DNA of 15,673 bases, from assembly GCA_013041995.1 (NCBI GenBank), contig JABDRA010000385.1:1-15673 (forward strand). The letters are read 5' to 3'. The notes beneath the pieces were generated by a model, which saw only the letters and a list, made by a program, of their open reading frames with translations, was not told the origin of the DNA and ran no database searches. The stretch is from Anderseniella sp. GTDB lineage: Bacteria > Pseudomonadota > Alphaproteobacteria > Rhizobiales > Aestuariivirgaceae. Position 1 is the first letter of the stretch. Each line of letters opens with the position of its first letter. The position numbers were made by a program, and so were the translations under genes. Shown piece by piece: positions 6,251-14,382 of this stretch.

Positions 6251-7336
6251 ATGTCACACAATTCGTTCGGTCATATGTTCCGCATCACCACGTTCGGGGA
6301 ATCACACGGGGTGGCGCTGGGATGTGTCGTTGACGGCTGCCCGGCGGGCATTGCGATCACCGAAGACGACATCCAGTCATTCCTCGACAAGCGCAAGCCC
6401 GGCACGTCACGCTTCACTACCCAGCGGCGCGAACCAGATCAGGTGAAAATCCTCTCCGGCGTGTTCGAAGACGATCGCACCGAAGGACAGATTACCACCG
6501 GTACGCCGATTGCGCTGATCATCGAGAACGTCGACCAGCGCTCAAAGGACTATTCGGAAATCCGCGACAAGTTCCGCCCCGGCCATGCCGACTTCACCTA
6601 TCTGGAAAAATACGGCGTGCGCGACTATCGCGGCGGTGGCAGATCGTCGGCCCGCGAAACCGCGGCACGCGTGGCCGCAGGGGCCATCGCGCGCAAGGTG
6701 ACCCCAATGGTTGAAGTGCGTGCCGCCCTTGTGCAGATGGGCCCGCACAAGATCAACCGGAAAAACTGGGATTGGGACCAGGTCAGTGAAAATCCGTTCT
6801 TCTGCCCCGATGCGCAGGCCGCAGGCGAATGGGAAACCTATCTCGACGGGATCCGCAAGGCGGGATCATCGTGCGGCGCGGTGATTGAAGTTGTCGCGTC
6901 TGGCGTGCCTGCCGGATGGGGTGCGCCGGTTTACGGCAAGCTCGATCAGGACATTGCGTCGGCCATGATGAGCATCAATGCGGTCAAGGGCGTGGAGATC
7001 GGCAACGGCTTTGAGGCCGCCGCCATTACCGGCGAGGAAAACGCCGACGAAATCCGCATGACGGGCAACCAGCCGGAATTTCAGTCCAACAATGCCGGGG
7101 GCGTGCTAGGTGGCATCTCAAGCGGCCAGGACGTGGTGTGCCGGTTTGCGGTCAAACCGACCTCGTCGATTCTCACTCCACGCAAGACAGTGACCAGCAG
7201 CGGTGAGGAAACCGATATCATCACCAAGGGCCGCCATGATCCGTGCGTCGGCATTCGCGCCGTGCCGGTCGGTGAAGCGATGATGGCCATCGTGCTGGCT
7301 GATCATTATCTGCGCCATCGCGGCCAGAACGGATAG
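6251..7336 (+). CDS. aroC: Chorismate synthase
   Basis: A 361-residue enzyme of normal length that removes phosphate from 5-enolpyruvylshikimate 3-phosphate to give chorismate, the seventh and last shikimate-pathway step, using reduced FMN. It begins MSHNSFGHMFRITTFGESHG, the standard N-terminus including signature 1 (GESHG, 16-20). Further blocks are RGGGRSSARETAARVAAGA from about residue 127, SNNAGGVLGGISSGQ, and the C-terminal RHDPCVGIRAVPVGEAM. The ATG at 6251 fits family starts; an upstream in-frame TTG (6224) would add nine unrelated residues. It is followed after 6 bp by a HAD-like hydrolase, so these two are probably one transcript. Confidence 0.98.
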   Translation: MSHNSFGHMFRITTFGESHGVALGCVVDGCPAGIAITEDDIQSFLDKRKPGTSRFTTQRREPDQVKILSGVFEDDRTEGQITTGTPIALIIENVDQRSKDYSEIRDKFRPGHADFTYLEKYGVRDYRGGGRSSARETAARVAAGAIARKVTPMVEVRAALVQMGPHKINRKNWDWDQVSENPFFCPDAQAAGEWETYLDGIRKAGSSCGAVIEVVASGVPAGWGAPVYGKLDQDIASAMMSINAVKGVEIGNGFEAAAITGEENADEIRMTGNQPEFQSNNAGGVLGGISSGQDVVCRFAVKPTSSILTPRKTVTSSGEETDIITKGRHDPCVGIRAVPVGEAMMAIVLADHYLRHRGQNG

Positions 7337-7342
7337 GCTGTT

Positions 7343-8059
7343 ATGACCCGGGACTACGAAATCAAGGCGCTGCTGTTTGATGTGTTCGGCACGGTTGTTG
7401 ACTGGCGCTCCGGCATTATCCGCGAGCTTTCCGCATGGGGCACAGACACCCATGTTGTGGCCGACTGGCCGGCAATCGCAGATGGCTGGCGCGGGCTCTA
7501 TCAACCGGCCATGGAGCGCATACGCGCGGGCAATCGCGGGTTTGTGCGCCTGGACATCCTGCACGAGGAAAACCTGCGCGATATCTTTGCCGAGCATGGC
7601 CTTGATGCGCCGATCGGTGAGGAGATGCACCGTCTGGTGACTGCATGGCACCGGCTCGACCCGTGGCCTGATTGCGTATCCGGTCTCACGCGGCTGAAGG
7701 CCAGCTATGTCATCGCGCCGTGTTCCAACGGCAATATCGCGCTGATCACCAACATGGCCAAACGCGCCGGCCTGCCATGGGACGTTGTGCTGGGGGCAGA
7801 GGTGGCTCAAGCCTACAAGCCACATGCGCAGGCCTATCTGGGTTCAGCCGATGCACTGTCTCTGAAACCGGAACAATGCATGATGGTCGCAGCCCATCTG
7901 GATGATCTCGAAGCCGCCGCGGAACTCGGTTTTGCCACGGCCTATGTGCCAAGGCCCGACGAACACGGAAAAGGAACCGGTGCCAAAACCGCTCCTGACG
8001 GGTCGGTGGATCATGTTGCGATTGATTTCAACGCACTGGCTGAAAACCTGGATTGCTAG
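7343..8059 (+). CDS. Haloacid dehalogenase type II-like hydrolase (HAD superfamily)
   Basis: A 238-residue HAD protein of the L-2-haloacid dehalogenase subgroup. LLFDVFGTVVDWR (10-22) carries the nucleophile Asp13 in the DxFGTxxDWR form specific to type II dehalogenases rather than the DxDGT of phosphatases. Motif II is CSNGN (127-131), motif III Lys159 in YKP, and motif IV AAHLDDLEAA (183-192), where relatives usually have AAHxWDL. A helical cap lies at about 20-110. The family releases halide from 2-haloalkanoic acids, but many members have no proven substrate and the assignment is by homology only. The ATG is six bases after the aroC stop with no strong ribosome site, suggesting coupling. 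Its TAG shares CTAG with the opposing methyltransferase stop. Confidence 0.9.
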   Translation: MTRDYEIKALLFDVFGTVVDWRSGIIRELSAWGTDTHVVADWPAIADGWRGLYQPAMERIRAGNRGFVRLDILHEENLRDIFAEHGLDAPIGEEMHRLVTAWHRLDPWPDCVSGLTRLKASYVIAPCSNGNIALITNMAKRAGLPWDVVLGAEVAQAYKPHAQAYLGSADALSLKPEQCMMVAAHLDDLEAAAELGFATAYVPRPDEHGKGTGAKTAPDGSVDHVAIDFNALAENLDC

Positions 8060-9147
8060 GGCTTGTCGCAAACCACCAGTTTCGACAGGAACACGGGACG
8101 GCTCTCGGCATGGACCAGGCCCGCTTCACTGAAGATGTCAGCCAGGTCCTCCTTTATGTAGCTGCCGTAGTACGGTTCATGGAAGTTTACCGGGAACGAC
8201 TGCAGCATGCCGTCATAACCCTCGACGTCGCCCAGTTGCAGGGAGTCCATGAAGATCAGCCGCCCGCCCGGTTTCAGCACGCGGGCAAATTCCCCGGCGA
8301 TGATGCGGCGCACCTTGGGCGGCACTTCGTGAAACAGGTAGATGGACGTCACCACATCCAGTGACGCATCGGCAAACGGCAGTTTTTCAGCGTTTGCAAC
8401 TTCATAACTGACGGTAGAATAATCTTTCAGGTGGCGCTTTGCTTCTGTCAGGTAGGCGTCGGACAGATCCGACAAGATCAGGTCAATACGCGGGTAGGCC
8501 TGCTTGATAAACCGGCCAAAACGGCCCGTACCACAGGCAATATCCGCAATTTTTGTCTCGCGCTGATCACGCCCGCGCATGAACTCCCACAACGGCACAA
8601 GACATTCCCGGCGCATGGCATTGGTTGAGCCTGAAAACAGCACCTCGGTTTGCATGTCGTAGATTTCGGCACTGTCTTCGGTCAGGTATCCGCCGGTCTG
8701 ATAGTGGAAGTTCTGCAGGAAATAGGCCGGCAGCTCTTCTGCCCTGTCAGGCGAATAAACCTCGGTGCCTTCGCCTTTTGCCTTGCGCTCGGCAGCAACC
8801 GGCACATCGGCCAGAAAGGCGCGTGAGGTTTTCAGAAGCCGGCCCGGTGACCCGTCTGCATCGCGCGGCAACGGATAATAACCGGCTGTGACATTGTCGA
8901 GATCACGCTGGAACGTGGCGGCCAGACTGCCCAGCAACTGTTGCATGCCAGGCCCCTTCTGCCGGGGTTTGTCGCGGGTAACTCCAGACACGCCCGGTTC
9001 GGTTTTGCGGAACTGTCCTGCCGCCAGCCCGTGACCCATGTACCAGGCAACGCGTGCGCCCTGGCGGGCCGTGTAGGCAAGTTTTTCAAATGGTGTCAGC
9101 ATGGTCTTCACAATGTGCGCCCTGGCAGCGGTGTTTTCAAGAACCAT
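8056..9147 (-). CDS. Class I SAM-dependent methyltransferase with long N-terminal region
   Basis: A 363-residue protein whose C-terminal half (about 195-362) is a Rossmann methyltransferase. Motif I is IADIACGTGRFGRF (200-213), an acidic SAM-binding Asp follows in LILSDLS (223-229), then AEKLPFADASLDVV (253-266) and RVLKPGGRLIF (289-299) of the Methyltransf_11/25 type. The first 195 residues match no catalytic motif I know; they are helix-like (AYTARQGARVAWYMGHGLA) and contain YYPLPRDADG and a FHYQTGGYLTEDSAEIYD segment. Substrate is unknown. The start is uncertain: ATG 9147 gives the longest form but has no clear ribosome site, and a second ATG 15 codons in (9102) is possible. Convergent with the HAD gene and divergent from the YbaK gene. 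Confidence 0.85.
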   Translation of the reverse strand: MVLENTAARAHIVKTMLTPFEKLAYTARQGARVAWYMGHGLAAGQFRKTEPGVSGVTRDKPRQKGPGMQQLLGSLAATFQRDLDNVTAGYYPLPRDADGSPGRLLKTSRAFLADVPVAAERKAKGEGTEVYSPDRAEELPAYFLQNFHYQTGGYLTEDSAEIYDMQTEVLFSGSTNAMRRECLVPLWEFMRGRDQRETKIADIACGTGRFGRFIKQAYPRIDLILSDLSDAYLTEAKRHLKDYSTVSYEVANAEKLPFADASLDVVTSIYLFHEVPPKVRRIIAGEFARVLKPGGRLIFMDSLQLGDVEGYDGMLQSFPVNFHEPYYGSYIKEDLADIFSEAGLVHAESRPVFLSKLVVCDKP

Positions 9148-9449
9148 GTTGCTGGATCAGGGTGGCCTTTGATTGCATCAGCCAAAGTTCACAAAAGTGA
9201 TCGTTTCCGGACGTCTCACGCATGAACTGCCGGACCGCCGCCTTGTCGCGCCTTCCTGTTGCATGTATCCTGTGATCAATCTTGGTAACCGGCATTGATG
9301 CGAGACACTTTGCTGGCCGATGAGACGGTTCAAGTTCCAGTCTCTCACGCACGGTTAATCCCAAGTTTGACACTGCGGCCTCATGTTGTGCCGCGCCGTC
9401 TCCTTCTGCCAGAAAAATTGCGGCTATGCGCTGCAAGGGAGGAAAGACG
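9148..9449. other. Gene-free divergent gap between methyltransferase and YbaK genes
   Basis: About 300 bp with no gene I can support. It must carry the promoters for both flanking genes. A TTGACA at 9367-9372 (plus) looks like a -35, but nothing resembling a -10 lies 16-18 bases downstream. The ribosome site GGGAGG near 9438 serves the YbaK gene. A minus-strand open frame across it starts inside the YbaK gene and has no recognisable domain. Confidence 0.5.
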
Positions 9450-9914
9450 ATGGGTATTGCACTGACATTGCAGGAATATCTGGACGACAGCCACATCGCG
9501 TACGAAGTGACGTCGCACAAAAAAACAGATTGCTCGGCACAGACCGCAGAAGTCAGTCACGTGCCGGCGGATCAGCTTGCCAAAGGGGTGATCGTGAAAT
9601 GGGACGACTTCTTTGTGCTCGCGGTTTTGCCGGCTTCGCGCCGCCTGGATATGAACCGTCTCAAGAAAGTCATAGGCGAGCCGGTGACACTGGCATCGGA
9701 ACAAGAGGTAAGCATGCTGTTTCCCGATTGCAAAACCGGTGCCGTGCCGGTGATCGGGCCAGCCTACAAAATTGCCTCGGTTGTTGACTGGCAGCTCGAT
9801 GACCAGGACGAAGTTTACTTCGAAGGTGGTGATCACCGTTGCCTCGTACACGTCAACGGCGTTCAGTTCGACCACCTGATGTACGGCATACCGCATGCCC
9901 GGTTGAGTGCGTAG
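9450..9914 (+). CDS. YbaK/EbsC family aminoacyl-tRNA deacylase
   Basis: A 154-residue single-domain protein of the YbaK/ProRS editing-domain family, which hydrolyses mischarged tRNA in trans (for example Cys-tRNA-Pro or Ala-tRNA-Pro). The conserved lysine is Lys45 in LAKGVIVKWDDFFVLAVLP (44-61); the other family marks are RRLDMNRLKK (64-73), LASEQEV (81-87) and GAVPVIGP (97-104), the G-x-x-P-x-x-G loop. The specific amino acid is not predictable here. The ATG at 9450 is set by a strong AGGGAGG ending eight bases before it; an in-frame start at 9426 precedes that site and is disfavoured. The next plus-strand gene begins 85 bp later. Confidence 0.92.
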   Translation: MGIALTLQEYLDDSHIAYEVTSHKKTDCSAQTAEVSHVPADQLAKGVIVKWDDFFVLAVLPASRRLDMNRLKKVIGEPVTLASEQEVSMLFPDCKTGAVPVIGPAYKIASVVDWQLDDQDEVYFEGGDHRCLVHVNGVQFDHLMYGIPHARLSA

Positions 9915-9999
9915 AACCTGGAAGAACCAGCGCGTTTTGCTAAAGCGGCATGCGCTTAATTTGAGGCGTTTGAACAGCCTGAACTGGCTGATTGGTGGC

Positions 10000-10377
10000 A
10001 TGACAAACCCGATTGAGAATGCAGCTTATGTGTCGGTTGGAAGGGCGTGCGGTTTTGCAGGCCTTGCCATTTTTTGCATCGTGATCGGATTGAGTTTTGA
10101 TGCCGGGCTGGCAGCGCTGGTCGGCAGCAAGCTGTCGATAACTCTAAGTCTTGTCCTGCTGGTCCTGGCGTGGCGCGCGCCAACCCGCAACTACAAGAGA
10201 ACGGAAACCTGGCTGATCCTGCAACCAGGTGACCGGCCACGGGCAAACGTCGCGCAACGGCTTATCGGCGGAACATTGCGCACTGTGTATCTATGGTTTG
10301 CACAACAGATCGCGGTTGTGACTATTGTGTTCAGCGTCAGTGCCATAGTTCTGCAGGCGCGTGATTTGACGTTGTAG
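10000..10377 (+). CDS. Small inner-membrane protein, three predicted transmembrane helices, function unknown
   Basis: A 125-residue protein that I cannot assign to a characterised family. Three hydrophobic segments are visible: about 18-36 (CGFAGLAIFCIVIGLSF), 45-59 (LSITLSLVLLVLAW) and 97-118 (YLWFAQQIAVVTIVFSVSAI). The loop between helices 2 and 3 is long and basic, with APTRNYKRTETWLIL and PGDRPRANVAQR, and probably lies in the cytoplasm. The composition and codon use are those of a real gene. The ATG at 10000 has GGTGG only one base upstream, a poor ribosome site; the open frame runs further up to 9907 but those residues (arginine and leucine-rich) look noncoding. It stands between the YbaK and methyltransferase genes on the same strand. 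Confidence 0.75.
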   Translation: MTNPIENAAYVSVGRACGFAGLAIFCIVIGLSFDAGLAALVGSKLSITLSLVLLVLAWRAPTRNYKRTETWLILQPGDRPRANVAQRLIGGTLRTVYLWFAQQIAVVTIVFSVSAIVLQARDLTL

Positions 10378-10410
10378 TCCAGCCGATCGCCGAAAGAAGG
10401 AGATTCATCG

Positions 10411-11217
10411 ATGGATATTTCTGCGACGCAAGAAGAACTCGAAGCAGGCCGCGGGTATGAGGCGCTTTTCGTGCCGGCGCTTTTTGCGCACTGGGCCGAT
10501 CATGTGGCTGGCCGTGCCGCAGTGGATGACGGCGCTCATGTACTGGATATTGCGTGCGGATCGGGAGTGCTTGCACGCCAGGCGCTGGCCCGGTCAGGAC
10601 CGTCCGGTCGTGTTGTCGGCATTGACCTGGCGCCAGGGATGATTGCCGCGGCAAAGGAAGTCGAGCCCAATGTCAAATGGGTTTTGGGCAGTGCCGAAGC
10701 GTTGCCATTCGACGCCGACACGTTCGATTGTGTCGTCTCGCAGTTCGGTATGATGTTTTTTCAGGATCGTGGCAAGGCGGCCAGCGAAATGTACCGTGTG
10801 ACGAAGCCAGACGGTACATTGGCGATAGCAATCTGGAACTCCATCGACCAGAACCCTGCCTACCGAGATATCGTCTCCGTGCTGGACGAACAGGTCAGCA
10901 CTGCCGCAGGAGACGCGGTGAGAGTGCCGTTCTGCCTGGGCAATCCGAATGAAGTGGCTGATATTCTTTCACAGGCCGGGTTTGACGGCATCGCTTTTGA
11001 AACCAGGGTCGAACAGGCGAGGTTCCCCAGTTCCCGAACGATGGTGGAAGTCGAGTTGCGCGGATGGCTGCCCCTGTTCGACATCAATCTCAGCGAGGAA
11101 AAAATCGCAGATGTGCTGATCAAATCGGACGCCAGGCTATCGAAGTATTCCGCACCGTCCGGCGAGGCGGTGTTCCCGACATCAGCCTACATCATGACTG
11201 CCCACAAGCCGAGATAA
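10411..11217 (+). CDS. Class I SAM-dependent methyltransferase (UbiE/Methyltransf_11 type)
   Basis: A 268-residue methyltransferase. Motif I is VLDIACGSGVLARQAL (44-59), the SAM ribose-binding Asp is in VVGIDLAPGMI (68-78), motif II is AEALPFDADTFDCVVSQFGMMFF (95-117) and post-motif III is RVTKPDGTLAIAIWN. A C-terminal part (about 150-268) follows, with an FDGIAFETRVEQARF strand and ending YIMTAHKPR. This is the usual architecture of small-molecule methyltransferases; the acceptor is unknown. The start is firm: AAGGAGA lies about eight bases before the ATG. It is transcribed with the membrane-protein gene 33 bp upstream and runs into the convergent xseB gene 27 bp downstream, with no terminator hairpin visible between them. 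Confidence 0.92.
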   Translation: MDISATQEELEAGRGYEALFVPALFAHWADHVAGRAAVDDGAHVLDIACGSGVLARQALARSGPSGRVVGIDLAPGMIAAAKEVEPNVKWVLGSAEALPFDADTFDCVVSQFGMMFFQDRGKAASEMYRVTKPDGTLAIAIWNSIDQNPAYRDIVSVLDEQVSTAAGDAVRVPFCLGNPNEVADILSQAGFDGIAFETRVEQARFPSSRTMVEVELRGWLPLFDINLSEEKIADVLIKSDARLSKYSAPSGEAVFPTSAYIMTAHKPR

Positions 11218-11244
11218 CTGCCGTCAACCTCGTGCATGTCTACA

Positions 11245-11493
11245 CTAATCCACATCCAGCGGTTCCGTGCCACCGGCCGACCCATCGCCTTTCAGGGTGA
11301 TTTTTTCAATCCGCGCCTCTGCGGCTTTCAATTGCTTGTCACAATGGCTCTTGAGCTTTTCGCCGCGCTCATAGATGGCAATAGAATCTTCCAGGGAAAC
11401 CTTGCCGGCTTCCAGTTTTTCGACAATCGCCTCCAGTTCGGCCAAAGCGGCTTCAAACGTCATCTCTGCAATGGCAGGTGCTTTATCGCTCAT
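11245..11493 (-). CDS. xseB: Exodeoxyribonuclease VII small subunit (XseB)
   Basis: An 82-residue protein, the normal size for XseB, which together with several copies per XseA large subunit degrades single-stranded DNA into oligonucleotides in the cytoplasm. The family signature FEAALAELEAIVEKLEAGK (13-31) followed by LEDSIAIYERGEKLKSHCDKQL is present, a helical hairpin. The ATG overlaps the stop of the histone-deacetylase-like gene as TGATG, so it is translationally coupled. In many alphaproteobacteria xseB is followed by dxs; here the next gene is instead a convergent methyltransferase, so dxs must lie elsewhere. Confidence 0.95.
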   Translation of the reverse strand: MSDKAPAIAEMTFEAALAELEAIVEKLEAGKVSLEDSIAIYERGEKLKSHCDKQLKAAEARIEKITLKGDGSAGGTEPLDVD

Positions 11494-12458
11494 CAGTATT
11501 CATCCTCATCAACCGGTTGGGCAGCCTCGCCCGTACCATGCATCAACGCCTTGACATGCACACCAACCGAGCTTGACAGCCCGGCCAGATCATAGCCGCC
11601 TTCCAGCATGGAGACGATACGTCCATCACAATGTCTTGCCGCCAGGTCCATCAGCCTCAGTGTCACCCAGGCAAAATCTTCTTCCTTCAACTGCAATGAA
11701 CCGAGCGGGTCGCGTTCATGAGCATCAAAGCCCGCCGAAATCAGCACCAGGTCAGGCTGGAAGGCATCAAGTGCAGGGAAAATCCGCGACAGCATGGCCT
11801 CACGGAACACCTCGCCACCGTCGCCGGCGCTCAGGGGCGCATTGAAGATGTTGCCTTCGCCTGTCTCCGATACCGCACCTGAGCCCGGAAACAGCGGCAT
11901 CTGGTGGGTAGACCCGTAGAACAGGTCTTCATGCGACCAGAAAACGTCCTGTGTGCCATTGCCGTGATGCACGTCGAAATCCACCACCGCCACGCGGTCA
12001 AGATCGTAGACTTCGCGGGCATAGTGAGCCGCAATACCGATGGAGCTGAACACGCAAAACCCCATGGCGCGGGCTGCTTCGGCATGATGACCGGGCGGGC
12101 GGACAGCACAAAACGCATTGTTGACTTCCATGTTCATTACCGCGTCCACGGCGCGGGTACCGGCACCGACAGCGCGATAGGCAGCTTCAAGCGTGGAGGC
12201 ATTCATCCAGGTATCTGGATCCAGCGCAATCTCGCCCTCGGTCGGACTGGACTGCTCGATGGCATGGACATAGTCTTCCGGGTGCACCAGCAGCGCATGA
12301 TCGCGCTGGCCCTCAGGCGCTTCTTCACGGCGCAGATCCTCAAAATGAGGATGAGACAGAATGCGCTCCACCGCCCGCATCCGGTCGGGGCGTTCGGGAT
12401 GGCCTTCGGGTGGTGCGTGCTCGGTGAAGACATCGTGGTGCAGAAGCAGCGTACTCAT
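11493..12458 (-). CDS. Histone deacetylase family protein (acetylpolyamine/acetoin-utilisation type)
   Basis: A 321-residue member of the arginase/deacetylase fold. RPPGHHAEAARAMGFC (120-135) holds the catalytic His pair 124-125, VVDFDVHHGNGTQ (158-170) the zinc ligands Asp162 and His164, SAGFDAHERDPLG (241-253) the third ligand Asp245, and LEGGYDL (285-291) the active-site Tyr289. All residues for zinc-dependent amide hydrolysis are present. Bacterial members remove acetyl groups from polyamines, other small molecules or proteins; which applies here is not evident. The ATG at 12456-12458 starts at the usual MSTLLLHHD; an upstream in-frame start (12524) would add 22 unrelated residues. It is coupled to xseB (TGATG) and follows the acyl-CoA dehydrogenase after 105 bp. 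Confidence 0.95.
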   Translation of the reverse strand: MSTLLLHHDVFTEHAPPEGHPERPDRMRAVERILSHPHFEDLRREEAPEGQRDHALLVHPEDYVHAIEQSSPTEGEIALDPDTWMNASTLEAAYRAVGAGTRAVDAVMNMEVNNAFCAVRPPGHHAEAARAMGFCVFSSIGIAAHYAREVYDLDRVAVVDFDVHHGNGTQDVFWSHEDLFYGSTHQMPLFPGSGAVSETGEGNIFNAPLSAGDGGEVFREAMLSRIFPALDAFQPDLVLISAGFDAHERDPLGSLQLKEEDFAWVTLRLMDLAARHCDGRIVSMLEGGYDLAGLSSSVGVHVKALMHGTGEAAQPVDEDEY

Positions 12459-12563
12459 GAATGTGAAAGCCTTCCCCGGCAAATTTGTTGTCAGAATCAG
12501 TGTTGCGGAAAACCGGCGGCACAATCAAGCCCGCACCCCGGTTTCATGCACCAAAGAACGTTG

Positions 12564-14321
12564 TCAGCGAACCGCCAGCAGTTCAGGCGTAACCGCAATA
12601 ATGGCTTGCGACCCATCGCGCACCATTGCGGCGAGGCCTGTCACCTGCGGCAGATGCATGGCCGAGAAGTAGGCAAGCATGTGGGTGTTTGCATCGGCCT
12701 GCGGTGAATTGCGGCCACGCGCGGCAAGGGCCGCTTTGGCGAGGCCGAAGCCGCCGACCGTCAATCCGAACAGGCGCAAAAACGGCGTTGCTGCAGCCAG
12801 CGCACGCTCGTCACCACTTGTCAGCCAACTGCTCACCAGATGCGAAGCGGACTCCAGCGCCTCAATTGCCCGCGACAGCTCGTCTGCGTCGGTACCAAGA
12901 GCAGATGCGGTTTCACGCATATCGGCGATCAGCTTCGCCATGGTTTCACCGCCGCGCAGGGCAATCTTGCGCGTCACCAGATCAAGCGCCTGAATACCGT
13001 TGGTGCCCTCATAGATCGGCGTGATACGTGCATCACGCAAGTGCTGTGCAGCGCCGGTTTCCTCGATATAGCCCATGCCGCCGTGCACCTGCACGCCGTC
13101 AGAGGCCACTTCCACGCCGATATCGGTACTGAATGCCTTGGCAACAGGAGTCAATAGCGCGGCCAGGTCGGCATTGTCGGTTCGTGTCTGTTCGGACGCA
13201 GCCGATCGGGACAGGTCAATGGCGCGGGCAGTGAGATAACAGATCGACCGGGCCGCCTGGGTCCTGGCCTTCATGTCCATCAACATGCGGCGCACATCCG
13301 GGTGTTCTATGATGGGCATTGCCTCAGCATCGCCCTTCCTGCGGCCCTGACGGCGTTCATGGGCATAGGCGAGTGCCTGCTGATAGGCGCGTTCGGCAAT
13401 GGCGACACCCTGCATGCCCACATGAAGGCGGGCATTGTTCATCATGGTGAACATGCAGTTCAGGCCCCGTCCCTGTTCTCCGACCAGCCAGCCGATTGCA
13501 CCGCCGTCATCGCCAAAGCGCATGGTGCAGGTCGGCGAGGCATGAATGCCCAGCTTGTGTTCCAGGCCGATGCATTTGACGTCATTGCGCCGGGTCGGAT
13601 TGCCCGCTTCATCAATGAGAAACTTCGGTACCAGGAACATGGAAATGCCACGCGTTCCCTCAGGCGCATCGGGTAAGCGCGCCAGCACCAGATGAATGAT
13701 GTTTTCCGTCAGATCATGCTCGCCATATGTGATATAGATCTTGGTGCCGGTAACGGCATAGCTGCCGTTATCCAGCGTTTTCGCCTGCGACCTGACGCCG
13801 GACAGGTCCGACCCTGCCTGCGGTTCGGTCAAATTCATCGTGCCGGTCCAGTCTCCGGCCACCATTTTGGGCAGGAATTGCTGCTTCAGCTGGTCGGACC
13901 CGTGGGCCTCTATGGTTTCCACCGCCCCCTGGGTCAGCAGGGTGCCGATACCATAGGCATTGGATGCGGTGTTCCACAGTTCCTGAACCGCCAGCGAGAC
14001 CATGATCGGCAGGCCCTGGCCGCCAAGCGCTTCATCGCACGGCAAGGCTGCCCAGCCTGCTTCACACCATTGCTTATAGGCGGATTGCCACCCCGGTGCG
14101 GTTGCAACCGAATTGGTATCCGGATCCAGCGTGCATCCGTGCTTGTCCCCGTCGCGGTTCAGCGGTGCGATCACATTTGCGGCGAACTTGCCCGCCTCCT
14201 CAAGAACCGCCGCGACAACGTCATCACTCAACTCTTCAAACACCCCCGACGACATCAGGGACGAAAGCCCGGCCACATCGTTGAGCGTATCGTGCAGGGT
14301 GTGTGTGTGTGGCGAAAACAT
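12564..14321 (-). CDS. Acyl-CoA dehydrogenase, long form with C-terminal extension (DmdC/FadE-like)
   Basis: A 585-residue flavoprotein of the long acyl-CoA dehydrogenase group, larger than the usual 380. It oxidises acyl-CoA at C2-C3 with FAD, passing electrons to ETF. Marks are LTEPQAGSDLSGVRS (164-178) around the FAD, GLEHKLGIHASPTC (252-265), GGMGYIEE (414-421) and IYEGTNGIQALDL (436-448), where Glu438 is the catalytic base. Residues after about 465 form the helical domain of this subgroup (ATPFLRLFGLTVGGFGLAKAA). 3-methylmercaptopropionyl-CoA dehydrogenase (DmdC) and several FadE proteins share this layout; specificity cannot be settled by eye. The ATG has GGAAG six bases upstream. The N-terminus contains (CA)n codons giving HTHTLH. 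It is divergent from the Sua5 gene and leads the HDAC-xseB genes. Confidence 0.95.
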   Translation of the reverse strand: MFSPHTHTLHDTLNDVAGLSSLMSSGVFEELSDDVVAAVLEEAGKFAANVIAPLNRDGDKHGCTLDPDTNSVATAPGWQSAYKQWCEAGWAALPCDEALGGQGLPIMVSLAVQELWNTASNAYGIGTLLTQGAVETIEAHGSDQLKQQFLPKMVAGDWTGTMNLTEPQAGSDLSGVRSQAKTLDNGSYAVTGTKIYITYGEHDLTENIIHLVLARLPDAPEGTRGISMFLVPKFLIDEAGNPTRRNDVKCIGLEHKLGIHASPTCTMRFGDDGGAIGWLVGEQGRGLNCMFTMMNNARLHVGMQGVAIAERAYQQALAYAHERRQGRRKGDAEAMPIIEHPDVRRMLMDMKARTQAARSICYLTARAIDLSRSAASEQTRTDNADLAALLTPVAKAFSTDIGVEVASDGVQVHGGMGYIEETGAAQHLRDARITPIYEGTNGIQALDLVTRKIALRGGETMAKLIADMRETASALGTDADELSRAIEALESASHLVSSWLTSGDERALAAATPFLRLFGLTVGGFGLAKAALAARGRNSPQADANTHMLAYFSAMHLPQVTGLAAMVRDGSQAIIAVTPELLAVR

Positions 14322-14382
14322 GGACGGCTTCCAATGCGGTTTTACTTGACGGAACAGGTGTTAAAGCGGCAAGGCATGCACC

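Noticed and set aside
7118..7825. 235-codon minus-strand open frame over aroC and the HAD gene
   Set aside because: Antisense to two genes whose catalytic motifs are complete; composition is that of a shadow frame.
9367..9372. TTGACA upstream of the YbaK gene as a promoter
   Set aside because: The positions 16-18 bases downstream are GC-rich (GCCGCG) with no -10 resemblance.
9137..9520. 127-codon minus-strand open frame in the methyltransferase/YbaK gap
   Set aside because: Its start lies inside the YbaK gene, it overlaps the methyltransferase start, and no domain or ribosome site is visible.
9381..10001. 206-codon minus-strand open frame opposite YbaK
   Set aside because: It is the reverse reading of a well-supported YbaK gene.
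11904..12707. 267-codon plus-strand open frame opposite the HDAC-like gene
   Set aside because: The minus-strand gene has all zinc-ligand motifs in frame; the plus frame has none.
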